DNA from: Pseudomonadales bacterium
GTDB taxonomy: Bacteria > Pseudomonadota > Gammaproteobacteria > Pseudomonadales > Azotimanducaceae
Direction of reading: 5' to 3'
NCBI GenBank assembly: GCA_007131295.1
Contig: SLQW01000009.1
Span: 35,197 to 99,196 of the forward strand
DNA: 64,000 nucleotides
Part shown: positions 45,743 through 55,472 of the stretch, piece by piece
Layout: every line of letters begins with the position of its first letter
Numbering within the stretch: position 1 is the stretch's first letter
Notes under the pieces: model-generated
Told to the model about the DNA's origin: nothing
The model's database searches: none
The model's input: the letters and a program-made list of their open reading frames with translations, nothing else
Position numbers and translations under genes: made by a program

Positions 45743-46611
45743 TCGGCGCACGGGATCTGCTCGTCGTTGCCATCGGCGGTCATGCCCTGAGTTCGCCGGC
45801 GGCGGATGCCACGCTCGCCGGCGAGCGCGCTGCAGCCGCCGCTGCAGGCCTGGAGCTCGCCCGGCTTGCCACCGACCGGCGCCTGCTGCTGGTCCATGGC
45901 AATGGCCCCCAGGTCGGTCGCCTGCTAGGTGACGATGCGTCGCTCGACGAACTCGACATCCGTGTGGCGCAGACCCAGGGTGAACTGGGTTACCTGTTGG
46001 CATCCGGCCTGGAAGCAGGTGCTGACGAGCGGGTGGTGGCTTTGCTGACCCGGGTGCGCGTGGAGGCCGGCAAGGTCGGCGATCCCGAAAAGCCGATCGG
46101 GCCGATTCTTCGCGAGCGACCTGGGGGTCCGCACACCGAGCTGTCAGGTGGGCGCGGTTGGCGTCGCACGGTGCCTTCGCCGTTACCGCTGGAAGTGCTC
46201 GAGTGTGCCGAGATTCGCACTCTGCTCCAGACCTCGCACGTGGTCGCCGGAGGCGGTGGCGGGGTGCCGGTGGCGGCGGACGGAACCGCCGTGCCCGGTA
46301 TCGTGGACAAGGATCGGGTAGCTGCGCTGCTGGCGATCGAGCTCGGCGCGGCCGCACTCGTCATCGGGACCGATGTGGATGCCGCCTACCTCGAGTTCGA
46401 TACGCCCAGCGCACGCCGCATCGAGCGCCTGTCTCCAGCCGAAGCGGAAAGGCTGCTTGCGGGCGGCGCGTTCGCGCCGGGTTCGATGGCGCCGAAGGTC
46501 GCCAGCGCGGCGGCATTCGCTGCTGCCACAGGTCGCCCGGCAGTGATCGCCGCCATGGGCCAGCTCGGCCCTGCACTGGCGGGACGCGCCGGTACGCTCA
46601 TTCAGAACTGA
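45739..46611 (+). CDS. Carbamate kinase
   Basis: 290 residues from a GTG. Motifs of the family are in place: VVAIGGHALS, VHGNGPQVGRLL, VAGGGGGVPV and IVDKDRVAALLA. The enzyme makes ATP from carbamoyl phosphate, or the reverse. There is no arginine deiminase or ornithine carbamoyltransferase next to it, so an arginine-fermentation role is not supported by context. It is coupled to the cDPGS-like gene and lies between argA and argE, which places it near arginine metabolism in position only. Confidence 0.92.
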   Translation: MIGARDLLVVAIGGHALSSPAADATLAGERAAAAAAGLELARLATDRRLLLVHGNGPQVGRLLGDDASLDELDIRVAQTQGELGYLLASGLEAGADERVVALLTRVRVEAGKVGDPEKPIGPILRERPGGPHTELSGGRGWRRTVPSPLPLEVLECAEIRTLLQTSHVVAGGGGGVPVAADGTAVPGIVDKDRVAALLAIELGAAALVIGTDVDAAYLEFDTPSARRIERLSPAEAERLLAGGAFAPGSMAPKVASAAAFAAATGRPAVIAAMGQLGPALAGRAGTLIQN

Positions 46612-46716
46612 CTTGAGCTGCCGGCGCTTCGGTAGCCTTGGGTGCATGGTGCTGAGCGGTCTGCTTTGCGTATCCTCCGCTGCTCGACGTGACCTTGGTT
46701 TTGCTGGAGCAGGCGT

Positions 46717-47736
46717 ATGCGCAGGAACAGGCTCGGACGGAGCGGTATCGTCGTTTCGGAAATCTGCATGGGAACCATGACCTTCGGCAGTTCAGCTGAC
46801 GAGGCGAGTGCCTTCGCCATCATGGATCGGGCCTTTGAGGCGGGTATCGACTTCTTCGATACCGCAGAGATGTACCCGGTACCGCCGGATGCGAAGTGGA
46901 TCGGCGCCACCGAGGAGATCGTTGGCCGGTGGATGAAGGCCCGCGGTAATCGTGACGGGATCATCCTCGCGACGAAGGTGGCCGGTCCGAGCCACGGCTG
47001 GATCAACCCGCCGCTTCGCGCCGGCAAGACGAGCCTTGACCGGCATCAGATCACACGTGCTGTGGAAGGCAGTCTCGAGCGCCTGCAGACCGACTATATA
47101 GACCTGTATCAGACGCACTGGCCCGACCCTGGACTGGCCAAGGAGGAGACGATGCGCGCCCTCGACGATCTGGTAGAAGCGGGCAAGGTGCGCGTGCTCG
47201 GCTGCAGCAACGAGACGTCCTGGGGCCTGATGAAGAGCCTGGCGGCCTCGGAGCGTGAGGGTCTGGCGCGCTATGAGACGATCCAGAACAACCACAGCCT
47301 GAACAACCGCCGCTTCGAGGATGAGCTGGCCGAGGTGTGCCGCAGGGAACAGGTCAGCTCGATTCCCTATTCGCCGCTGGCAGGCGGTGTGTTGAGCGGC
47401 AAGTATCAGAACGGTGCACGTCCAGAGGGCGCCCGCTTCACGAGTTATCTGAGCGCCGGCAAGCGTCAGCAGGTGATGGCCCAGCGCTTTGTCAACGACG
47501 CCACGCTGGCGTCCACCGAACGCTTCGCCGCCATTGCCGCCGAGGCAGGCATGCCGCTGGTGACCATGGCGACCGCCTGGAGCAAGCAGCACGACTTCGT
47601 CGCCTCGACTATCGTCGGCGCCACCCGGCCGGAACAACTCGATGAGATACTCGCTGCCGCGGACGTGACGCTGGATGCAGACACGCTGGCGGCCATCGAC
47701 GGCGTCTCCAAGGCCATTCGCTACCCGATGGGTTGA
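46717..47736 (+). CDS. Aldo/keto reductase (Tas-like)
   Basis: 339 residues with an intact catalytic tetrad: Asp and Tyr in FFDTAEMY, Lys in LATKV and His in LYQTHWPD. The C-terminal NADP-binding [14 protein letters not shown] block is present. The substrate is unknown. It lies 105 bases after the carbamate kinase, so co-transcription is possible but not assured. Confidence 0.94.
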   Translation: MRRNRLGRSGIVVSEICMGTMTFGSSADEASAFAIMDRAFEAGIDFFDTAEMYPVPPDAKWIGATEEIVGRWMKARGNRDGIILATKVAGPSHGWINPPLRAGKTSLDRHQITRAVEGSLERLQTDYIDLYQTHWPDPGLAKEETMRALDDLVEAGKVRVLGCSNETSWGLMKSLAASEREGLARYETIQNNHSLNNRRFEDELAEVCRREQVSSIPYSPLAGGVLSGKYQNGARPEGARFTSYLSAGKRQQVMAQRFVNDATLASTERFAAIAAEAGMPLVTMATAWSKQHDFVASTIVGATRPEQLDEILAAADVTLDADTLAAIDGVSKAIRYPMG

Positions 47737-47763
47737 GGCTGCCGACGCGGGCGTGGATCCGCT

Positions 47764-48276
47764 TCAGAAAAAGCTCGTGGTACCAACCAGGATCACGCCG
47801 AGGCCGGCGGACCAGAGCACGCAGGCGATACCATCGATAACGGAGTAACGGGTCCGATTGAAGCCGCTGATGCCGATCATGGCCGGGATGAGGCTGCGAA
47901 TCGCCGGAATGAAGCGGCCGATCAGGATGGTCCAGGCGCCATGGCGGCGGATCATGTTCTGGGCGCGGTGAATGCGGCGCTGGTGCCGGTCGGCGAAGCG
48001 GGTCTCGTGAAAGCGGGGGCCGAGCCAGCGGCCGCTGTAAAAGCCCACGTGATCGCCGAGCAGCGCGCCCAGGAACGCGAGCGGCAGGATCTGAATGATG
48101 GTCGCGGTCTCCGTGGAAACCAGCACTGATGCTACCGCCACCAGCACCAGGCTGGGGAACAGCAGGCCGAGCCCGATGCAGGCCTCGGAGAAGGCGATAA
48201 TGGGTATCAGGAACAGCGCCTGCTCCCGGTAGTCGTCGAGCAACTGGAAGATCAGGTCGTTGAGTGCCCCGATCAT
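47764..48276 (-). CDS. DedA family membrane protein
   Basis: 170 residues with about four membrane segments and the DedA/VTT core: the F-x-x-R-F-I-P-A-x-R motif as GRFIPAIRSLIPAMIG, plus the acidic first-helix region SEACIGLGLLFP. DedA proteins move or flip phospholipid and carrier lipids. Its ATG overlaps the argE stop by four bases, so the two are coupled. Confidence 0.93.
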   Translation of the reverse strand: MIGALNDLIFQLLDDYREQALFLIPIIAFSEACIGLGLLFPSLVLVAVASVLVSTETATIIQILPLAFLGALLGDHVGFYSGRWLGPRFHETRFADRHQRRIHRAQNMIRRHGAWTILIGRFIPAIRSLIPAMIGISGFNRTRYSVIDGIACVLWSAGLGVILVGTTSFF

Positions 48277-49439
48277 CGCGCCGGAGGTGCCAGGCAGAGT
48301 TCCCTGACGAGAGCAGACAGGACATCGATGGTGGGTTTGATCTGGGCCTGGTCGAGATATTCGTCCGGCTGATGCGCCTGATCGATATAGCCGGGACCCA
48401 TGACTACCGAGTCGATGCCCATCTCCTGGTAGAACGGTGCTTCGGTGCCGAACGCGACGGCGCCCGCAGTGGCGCCGGTCAGGCGCTCCACCACCTGGAC
48501 GATTTCCGCTGAGGCCGGGGTTTCGAATGGCGGCACCGGCGGGTGGATCTGGGTTACCTCGAGTTGGACGTCGTTGGCGGCGGCCAACGGCGCAAGGCGC
48601 GCCACCAACGCTTCGTGCACCGCGTCGTTGTCCATGCCCGGGAGGGCGCGCACGTCGATCTGGAGCTCGGCGTGGCCGCAGATGCGGTTCGGGTTGTCGC
48701 CGGCATGGAGGCAGCCGAGGTTCATCGTCGGAACGTCGATCGCGAACGCAGGGTGACGATAGCGGTCGGCGAGTTCGGCCCGAAACGTCTTCAGCTCCCC
48801 AAGGACCAGGTGCATCACGTCGAGGGCATTGGCACCGAGACTCGGGTCCGAGGAGTGACCACTACGGCCCTGCACGCGGATGGCCTCCATCATCATGCCC
48901 TTGTGCATCCGCTGCGGTTTGAGCCCGGTGGGTTCGCCCACCACCGCGTAGCGTGCCGCCGGGCTGCCGCGAGCCGCCAGGGTGCGGGCACCGTCCATGG
49001 AGCACTCTTCGTCGGCCGTGGCCAGCAGGATCAACGGTTGTGCGAGCGGAGCGTCGAGATACTGGCGGGCGGCTTCGATGGCCAGCGCGAAGAAGCCCTT
49101 CATGTCGCAGGTACCGAGTCCGTAGAAGCGGTTGTCACGCTCGATTAAACGGAAAGGCTCGCTCTGCCAAAGGCCCGGGTCACAGGGTACGGTGTCGGTG
49201 TGGCCAGCGAAAACGAGTCCGCCCGGGCCGCTGCCGAGGGTCGCGACCAGATTCGCCTTGCGCGGCTGCTCGGGGAGCGGCAGCACCTCTACTGCGAAGC
49301 CGAGTTCGTCCAGCCAGTTGGCGAGATGATCCACCACGGCGAGGTTGCTCTGATCGATGCGCGGATCGGTGCAGCTCACGGAGGGAGTCTCGATCAGGGT
49401 CCTGAGCATGGACAGCAGATCGGGGGCACGTGCGGTCAT
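48273..49439 (-). CDS. argE: Acetylornithine deacetylase
   Basis: 388 residues of the M20 peptidase family. The metal and catalytic motifs are VFAGHTDTVP, TCDMKGFFALAI and ATADEECSMDGA, and the late GPGYIDQAHQPDEYL matches ArgE. It removes the acetyl group to give ornithine, the step that uses the product line started by ArgA. It is followed by dedA (overlap of four bases). In Pseudomonas argA and argE are close neighbours; here about 4 kb of other genes separate them. Confidence 0.93.
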   Translation of the reverse strand: MTARAPDLLSMLRTLIETPSVSCTDPRIDQSNLAVVDHLANWLDELGFAVEVLPLPEQPRKANLVATLGSGPGGLVFAGHTDTVPCDPGLWQSEPFRLIERDNRFYGLGTCDMKGFFALAIEAARQYLDAPLAQPLILLATADEECSMDGARTLAARGSPAARYAVVGEPTGLKPQRMHKGMMMEAIRVQGRSGHSSDPSLGANALDVMHLVLGELKTFRAELADRYRHPAFAIDVPTMNLGCLHAGDNPNRICGHAELQIDVRALPGMDNDAVHEALVARLAPLAAANDVQLEVTQIHPPVPPFETPASAEIVQVVERLTGATAGAVAFGTEAPFYQEMGIDSVVMGPGYIDQAHQPDEYLDQAQIKPTIDVLSALVRELCLAPPAR

Positions 49440-49589
49440 GCGGTGGCCTTCGTTGGTATGCGGTCAGACATTGTGCAGGTTTGCCCGACGCCACTCCAAT
49501 CCCCGTCTTGCAAAGGGTGGCTCGAGGTTCACAATGGCGTGCGAGCGTGCACCCGTTCCGGGGTGCGCCGCTGAATCGAGGGAAGAACC

Positions 49590-51407
49590 TTGGCAAGAAG
49601 CCTGGGGCCCATTGGTGGCGACGTGCGTAACGATCCGCCGGACCGGCTGCTCGATCTGCGTACGGTGCTCGATGACCTGGTGGCGGACGGGCGCCTGCTC
49701 CAGAGTCAGGCCGAGCGTCTGGCGGGGCTGCCGCGACGGCGGGACCAGCTGCACTTTCATCCCCTTGAGATCGTTGCTCAGGAGGCGTTCGAGGACGTTG
49801 CCCGGCCAGGCAAGACGCTCGACCTCGAGGCCCTCACCCAGTGGCTGTGCGAGAAGTCGGGACAACCCTATCAGCGCATCGATCCGCTGAAGGTGAACGT
49901 GGAACGCATAACCGGCGTCATGTCCTATCAGTTCGCCCAGCGCCACAACATTCTTGCCATCGAGCTCGGCGAGGACGAGGTCGTGATCGCCAGCGCTCAG
50001 CCCTGGGTGCTGAGCTGGGAGCCGATGCTGGAGCAGACGCTTGGCGGGCGTGACATCAAGCGGGTGGTGGCGAATCCGGCGGACCTTCGCCGCTATATGG
50101 TCGAGTTCTACACCATGGCCCGTTCCGTGCGCCGTGCGCGCGACCAGCACCAGGCCGGCGCTGGCGCTGCCATCACCAATCTCGAGCAGATGCTCGATAT
50201 CGGCCGGCTGAAGTCGCCGGAGGCGAACGACGCCCACATCGTCAACATCGTCGACTGGCTGCTTCAGTACGCCTTCGATCAGCGCGCGAGCGACATCCAC
50301 ATTGAACCGAGGCGCGATCAGGGCCGCGTGCGCTTTCGCATCGACGGTGTGCTGCACGACATCTACGCCCTGCCGGCTCCGGTCACCACGGCCGTGGTCA
50401 GCCGTCTGAAGATCCTCGGCCGGATGGACGTGGCGGAGAAGCGCAGGCCCCAGGACGGCCGCATCAAGACCCGCTCGACAGAGGAAGGCGAGGTGGAACT
50501 GCGGCTGTCCACCATGCCGACCGCTTTCGGCGAAAAGCTGGTGATGCGGATCTTCGACCCGGATGTACTGCTGCGTTCCTTCGAGGATCTCGGCTTTGCG
50601 GGCGAGGACTTAAGGCGTTGGCACGGCATGGTTCACAATCCCCATGGCATCGTCCTCGTGACCGGGCCCACCGGGTCCGGTAAGACCACGACGCTGTATT
50701 CGACGCTGAAGGATCTGGCCACGCCCGAGGTGAATGTCTGCACCATCGAGGACCCCATAGAGATGGTGGAGCCTGCGTTCAATCAGATGCAGGTGCAGAA
50801 GAACATCGAGCTCGACTTCGCATCCGGGGTGCGTGCGCTGCTTCGCCAGGATCCGGACATCATCATGATCGGTGAGATTCGCGATCTGGAGACGGCGGAA
50901 ATGGCGATCCAGGCGGCGCTTACAGGCCACCTCGTGCTGTCGACCCTGCACACGAACGACGCGCCGAGCGCCATCACCCGCCTGCTCGAGTTGGAGGTGC
51001 CGGCCTATCTGATCCGAGCAACCGTCCTCGGCACCATGGCGCAGCGGTTGATCCGGGTGCTCTGTCCCCATTGCAAGGAACCTGCAGGCCTGGACGCTGA
51101 CGCGTGGCGGGCGCTTACTCGGCCGTTCAAGGCGAATGTACCTGAACAGGTATATCGAGCGGTGGGCTGCCTCGAGTGTCGCGATACCGGCTATATCGGC
51201 CGCGTCGGCATCTACGAACTGCTGCCGGTGGCCGATCGCATCAAGCCGTTGATTGTTCCCGAATGCGACATTGCCGACATACGCAATCAGGCCATGCGCG
51301 ACGGCATGCGCACGCTGCGCCTGTCCGGTGCACTGCAGGTCGCGCGCGGCAACACCACCATCGAGGAGGTGTTGCGGGTCGTGCCGCTCGCCACCGGCGA
51401 GTCCTGA
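49590..51407 (+). CDS. GspE/PilB/MshE-type secretion ATPase
   Basis: 605 residues from a TTG at 49590, with GAGGGA upstream. The N-terminal part (about 1-180) resembles the MshE/GspE N-domain that can bind c-di-GMP in MshE. The ATPase core has Walker A GPTGSGKT (359-366), an Asp box, Walker B DPDIIMIGEIRD and a zinc knuckle formed by CPHC and CLEC. It should power a type II secretion or type IV pilus-like machine. No partner genes are adjacent, so the machine is encoded elsewhere; the next gene is an SPFH protein. Confidence 0.93.
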   Translation: MARSLGPIGGDVRNDPPDRLLDLRTVLDDLVADGRLLQSQAERLAGLPRRRDQLHFHPLEIVAQEAFEDVARPGKTLDLEALTQWLCEKSGQPYQRIDPLKVNVERITGVMSYQFAQRHNILAIELGEDEVVIASAQPWVLSWEPMLEQTLGGRDIKRVVANPADLRRYMVEFYTMARSVRRARDQHQAGAGAAITNLEQMLDIGRLKSPEANDAHIVNIVDWLLQYAFDQRASDIHIEPRRDQGRVRFRIDGVLHDIYALPAPVTTAVVSRLKILGRMDVAEKRRPQDGRIKTRSTEEGEVELRLSTMPTAFGEKLVMRIFDPDVLLRSFEDLGFAGEDLRRWHGMVHNPHGIVLVTGPTGSGKTTTLYSTLKDLATPEVNVCTIEDPIEMVEPAFNQMQVQKNIELDFASGVRALLRQDPDIIMIGEIRDLETAEMAIQAALTGHLVLSTLHTNDAPSAITRLLELEVPAYLIRATVLGTMAQRLIRVLCPHCKEPAGLDADAWRALTRPFKANVPEQVYRAVGCLECRDTGYIGRVGIYELLPVADRIKPLIVPECDIADIRNQAMRDGMRTLRLSGALQVARGNTTIEEVLRVVPLATGES

Positions 51408-51473
51408 CCCGGCGGGGATTGCCGTCTTGCCGGGGCCTCGGGCCCACGGCGTCATGAACGACTGGAGCGGGTC

Positions 51474-52535
51474 ATGCCTCTGGACAGCCTCACGATATCG
51501 ATCCTTCTTGCGGCCGCCGTGCTGGTGGCGATTGGTGTCGCCGCCATGCGGCGCGTGCCGGAGGGTCACGTCTACACCGTGGAGCGATTCGGCCGTTTCG
51601 TGCGTGTCCTGCGTCCCGGACTGCGTTGGCTCCTGCCCTTGGCCGAACGGATCGGCTGTCGCCAGGACCTGCGGGAGCGCCACCTCCGGTTGCCGCGCAT
51701 GGCCTTGCTGACGCGGGACCGGATCGAGGTTCAGGTCGACGCGGTGTGCTTTTTTCAGGTTACGGATGCCGCCAAGGCCAGCTATGAAGTTCACAACCTG
51801 GAGCAGGCGCTGGCGACGCTGATTACCTCGACCCTGCGCAATCGGACCGGACAGCAGGATCTGGACACGCTGCTGGCCGGGCGCGCGCGGATTGGCGGGG
51901 AGCTCATGGCTGCCTGCGAGGGCGCAGTAGCCGCCTGGGGTGTGCAGCTGAATCGGGTGGAGCTGGATGCTCTGGAATTGCCGGCAGCGTTGGTGGAGGC
52001 CGTCGCCCTGGAGCGCACGACGGAGCTCGAGCGACGTTCAGCCGTGCTTGCGGCAGAGGGTGAGCGGCGGACGGCGCGCCTGAAGGCGGAAACGGAGAGG
52101 GAAGCCCAGCTGATGACGGCAGAAACCCGAACGCGTGTGGCGACCCTGGAGTCGGAAGCCAGGGAGCGGAGTGCTCAAGCGGAAGCGCGGGCGTCGCTGA
52201 TGCTTTCCCGGGCCGTGGCGGAAGGCAGCCCGCTGGCGCTCAACTACCTCATCGCTCAGCAGTACGTGTCGGCGCTGAAATCGTTGGCGGAGTCCGACAA
52301 CGGACGTTTCGTTGTCCTGCCGCTCGAGAACGGTGGCTTGAGCATGACTCTCGACGGCATCCGGGCGCTCGCGGAGAGCGCCTTTGGGCCGGAGGAGGAG
52401 CCCGCGGCTCCGGCGCGCGCGGACGATGACGAAGACAAGGCGCCGAGACAGGGTGTGCCGGAGCGTGAGGTCGATGCACCGGGCTCGGTGCGTCCCTTCC
52501 AGCCGCCGCCGGACGTGGATCAGCGGATCGGCTGA
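51474..52535 (+). CDS. SPFH/band-7 membrane protein (QmcA/stomatin-like)
   Basis: 353 residues: one N-terminal membrane helix (about 6-26), an SPFH domain (about 27-200, VPEGHVYTVERFGRF and RDRIEVQVDAVCFF), a long Glu/Ala/Arg-rich coiled coil, and a charged tail. It is like QmcA/stomatin proteins that form rings around membrane proteases. No NfeD or FtsH partner is next to it. It ends four bases before glnE, an unusual neighbour pair. Confidence 0.92.
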   Translation: MPLDSLTISILLAAAVLVAIGVAAMRRVPEGHVYTVERFGRFVRVLRPGLRWLLPLAERIGCRQDLRERHLRLPRMALLTRDRIEVQVDAVCFFQVTDAAKASYEVHNLEQALATLITSTLRNRTGQQDLDTLLAGRARIGGELMAACEGAVAAWGVQLNRVELDALELPAALVEAVALERTTELERRSAVLAAEGERRTARLKAETEREAQLMTAETRTRVATLESEARERSAQAEARASLMLSRAVAEGSPLALNYLIAQQYVSALKSLAESDNGRFVVLPLENGGLSMTLDGIRALAESAFGPEEEPAAPARADDDEDKAPRQGVPEREVDAPGSVRPFQPPPDVDQRIG

Positions 52536-52539
52536 GCGC

Positions 52540-55452
52540 ATGGCCGAGACGATCCTGCCAAACGAGCTTGCCGAGCTCGTCGCATCCCGCACGGAAGACC
52601 TTCGCGCCGCCGGCGTCGCTTCGCATCTGCTCGAGGAGCATGCGCAAGGACTCGAACGCCTGGCTGTCGGCAGCGACTTTGCGCTCGAGTGGCTTCGCCG
52701 CGACCCGGAGCGTCTCGCGGCGTTGACCGATGCCGAACTGCATGCCCGGGTGCCGTCCCGGGAGGAGTTCGCCGCCGATCTCGACGCGCGCCTCGCGGCC
52801 ATTACCGAGCGCCGTGATCCGGCAGCCCCGGATGGCCCCGTCGGGCGCGCGCTACGCGAGTACCGCAACCTGCACCAGGTCGGAATCATCTGGCGCGACC
52901 TGAATCGGGTCACCGACCTGCAAGGTACGCTGACGGCGCTCTCGGACCTGGCAGAGGTGCTTCTCGACCGGGCTCTGGCGCTGCTGCACGAGCATCTCGC
53001 TGCAGCCCTGGGCGAACCGCTCGACGCAGCCGGTAGGCCCCAGCGCCTGGTGGTACTCGCGCTCGGCAAGCTCGGGGCGCGTGAGCTCAATCTGTCCAGT
53101 GACGTCGATCTGATGTTCGCCTACACCGAACCGGGACAGACCGAAGCAGGGCTCACCAGTCAGGAATGGTTTTTGCGGCTTGCGCGGCAGCTCATCGGTC
53201 TTCTCGACAATCGTACTGCTGCCGGTTTCGTCTACCGGGTCGACATGCGCCTGCGGCCATTCGGGGACAGTGGCCCCCTGGTGCAGCACTTCGACGCGCT
53301 GATCGGCTACTACGAGGAGCAGGGCAGGGACTGGGAGCGCTACGCGATGATCAAGGCGCGCCCGGTCGCGGGCGACCTGGCTGCGGGGCGCGCGTTGCTG
53401 GCCGATCTCAAACCTTTCGTCTTCCGCCGCTATCTGGACTTCGGCGCCATCGAGGCGCTCAGGGAGATGAAAACGCTGATTCGCCGAGAGGTCAGGCGCA
53501 AGCAGCTTGACGACAACGTCAAGCTCGGCGAGGGCGGGATCCGCGAGGTGGAATTCATCGCCCAGGTCTTTCAGCTGATTCACGGTGGCCGCGACATGCG
53601 CTTCCAGCAGCCGTCGCTGCGCGCCAATCTGTCTCATCTCGGCGCTGCAGGGCTCTTTGACGCGGAGGACGTGGCCGCGCTCGATGCAGCCTACGTTCAT
53701 CTGCGTGAAGTCGAGCATCGCCTGCAGGCGCTTGCTGACGAACAGACCCAGCGCCTGCCGCGCGATGCGCTGGGAAGAGTGCGGCTGGCGGCCAGTCTCG
53801 ATGCGCCGGACTGGGAAAGCTTCGCTGCGGATCTCGCAGGGCATCGACAGCGGGTTGCGGAACTGTTCGCCGGGCTGATCGCACCCGTTACAGCCCCGGA
53901 CGAAGGCGAGGACGACCCGCTCAGCGACTGGCGTGATCTCTGGAGTGAGCCGGAGAACGGCGTAGAGCTGCTCGAGAGTGCAGGCTTCGCAGATCCCCAG
54001 GCGGCGCTGGGGCATCTGCTGGACCTGCGGGCGAAGCGGGAGCGAGACATGGCCCAGAACCTGGGTCGTGCCCGGCTCGATGCGGTGATGCCGCGCCTGC
54101 TGGCGCTGGCTGCAAAAGCGGATGACCCCGATCGGGCGCTGACGCGCAGTTTGCGGCTGGTGGAGGCGGTGCTGCGTCGAACGGCCTATCTGGTGCTCCT
54201 GGTGGAGAACCCCGCAGCCCTGGAGCAGCTCGTGCGTCTTTGTCAGGGCTCGGATTGGATTGCCGAGGCCCTTGCAAGACACCCGATCCTCGTCGACGAG
54301 CTGCTCGACCCTAGGAGTCTGTATACGCCGCCGGACCGCGACGGGCTTGCCAGGGAACTCGCGGAGCAGCTGCGCGCGGTGCCCGGGGACGACCTGGAGC
54401 AGCAGATGGAGCAGCTGCGCTACTTCAAAGAGGCGACCGAACTTAGAGTCGCTGCCTGTGAAATCGCGGACATTCTGCCGATCATGAAGGTCAGCGATGC
54501 CCTGACCTGGCTCGCGGAAGTCATCACCGAGCAGGTCGTGGCCATGGCCTGGAGGAGCACCGTCGCCCAGTACGGCCGGCCGCGGAATGCTGAGGGTGAG
54601 GCAGTGGACGAAGGCTTCGCCGTGATCGGTTACGGAAAGGTGGGTGGCATCGAACTCGGCTGGGGCTCCGACCTCGATCTCGTATTCCTGCACGATTTGC
54701 CGCTCACTGGCGAAACCGACGGTGAGAAGAGCGTGGTCAACGGCCAGTTCTTCGCGCGCCTCGGCCAGCGGATCATTCATCTACTCACTACCCGCACGCA
54801 CACTGGCGAACTCTACGAAGTGGACATGCGCCTGCGGCCGTCGGGCCAGTCCGGTGTGCTGGTAAGTTCGCTCGAGGCCTTCTCCCGCTATCAGCGTGAG
54901 GAAGCCTGGACCTGGGAGCATCAGGCGCTGGTGCGAGCGCGGGGCCTCTGTGGTCCGCAGCACCTGCTTGATGGATTCGCCGCCGTACGCGCAGAGATTC
55001 TCGGCCTGGAGCGGGATCGGGATGAGCTGCGCGGGGAAGTCGTCAAGATGCGCCAGCGCATGCTCGCGCAACTGCGCGGTATCCATGAGCGGCCCACAGC
55101 GGCAGCGCTTGCCGAGCGAACCGAGCTCGATCTGAAACAGGATCCGGGCGCTGTCGTGGATATCGAATTCGTGGTTCAATATCTGGTTCTGGGTTGGAGC
55201 CATTCCCACCCGGGCCTCCTCGCCCACTCCGATGGCATCCGCACGCTGCAGGCCGCCGAGGCCGAAGGCATCCTGCCGACCGCTACGGCTGAGCTCTTGA
55301 TCGAGAGCTACAAGGAGTTTCGAGCGGAGGCGCACCGGCGGACGCTGCAGAATCTTCCTGGGCGCACCGAGCGACCCGAGCTCATAGCGCGCGCAAGCGA
55401 GGTTGCTGCAGTCTGGGATGCGCTCATGTCCGGGGATGGCGAGGCGCACTGA
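52540..55452 (+). CDS. glnE: Glutamine-synthetase adenylyltransferase/deadenylylase
   Basis: 970 residues from the ATG at 52540 (upstream open sequence lies inside the SPFH gene). Two nucleotidyltransferase halves are intact: LGKLGARELNLSSDVDLMF (Asp188, Asp190) for removal, and GYGKVGGIELGWGSDLDLVF (Asp about 711, 713) for addition of AMP. The linker region between them is complete. It sets glutamine-synthetase activity according to the PII signal. The order glnE-ilvE is the one found in Pseudomonas before the waa genes. Confidence 0.98.
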   Translation: MAETILPNELAELVASRTEDLRAAGVASHLLEEHAQGLERLAVGSDFALEWLRRDPERLAALTDAELHARVPSREEFAADLDARLAAITERRDPAAPDGPVGRALREYRNLHQVGIIWRDLNRVTDLQGTLTALSDLAEVLLDRALALLHEHLAAALGEPLDAAGRPQRLVVLALGKLGARELNLSSDVDLMFAYTEPGQTEAGLTSQEWFLRLARQLIGLLDNRTAAGFVYRVDMRLRPFGDSGPLVQHFDALIGYYEEQGRDWERYAMIKARPVAGDLAAGRALLADLKPFVFRRYLDFGAIEALREMKTLIRREVRRKQLDDNVKLGEGGIREVEFIAQVFQLIHGGRDMRFQQPSLRANLSHLGAAGLFDAEDVAALDAAYVHLREVEHRLQALADEQTQRLPRDALGRVRLAASLDAPDWESFAADLAGHRQRVAELFAGLIAPVTAPDEGEDDPLSDWRDLWSEPENGVELLESAGFADPQAALGHLLDLRAKRERDMAQNLGRARLDAVMPRLLALAAKADDPDRALTRSLRLVEAVLRRTAYLVLLVENPAALEQLVRLCQGSDWIAEALARHPILVDELLDPRSLYTPPDRDGLARELAEQLRAVPGDDLEQQMEQLRYFKEATELRVAACEIADILPIMKVSDALTWLAEVITEQVVAMAWRSTVAQYGRPRNAEGEAVDEGFAVIGYGKVGGIELGWGSDLDLVFLHDLPLTGETDGEKSVVNGQFFARLGQRIIHLLTTRTHTGELYEVDMRLRPSGQSGVLVSSLEAFSRYQREEAWTWEHQALVRARGLCGPQHLLDGFAAVRAEILGLERDRDELRGEVVKMRQRMLAQLRGIHERPTAAALAERTELDLKQDPGAVVDIEFVVQYLVLGWSHSHPGLLAHSDGIRTLQAAEAEGILPTATAELLIESYKEFRAEAHRRTLQNLPGRTERPELIARASEVAAVWDALMSGDGEAH

Positions 55453-55472
55453 CGAATCGAGGAGAGGCAAGT

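Noticed and set aside
52852..54780. A 642-codon minus-strand frame within glnE
   Set aside because: GlnE is complete with both nucleotidyltransferase motifs; the antisense frame has no motif.
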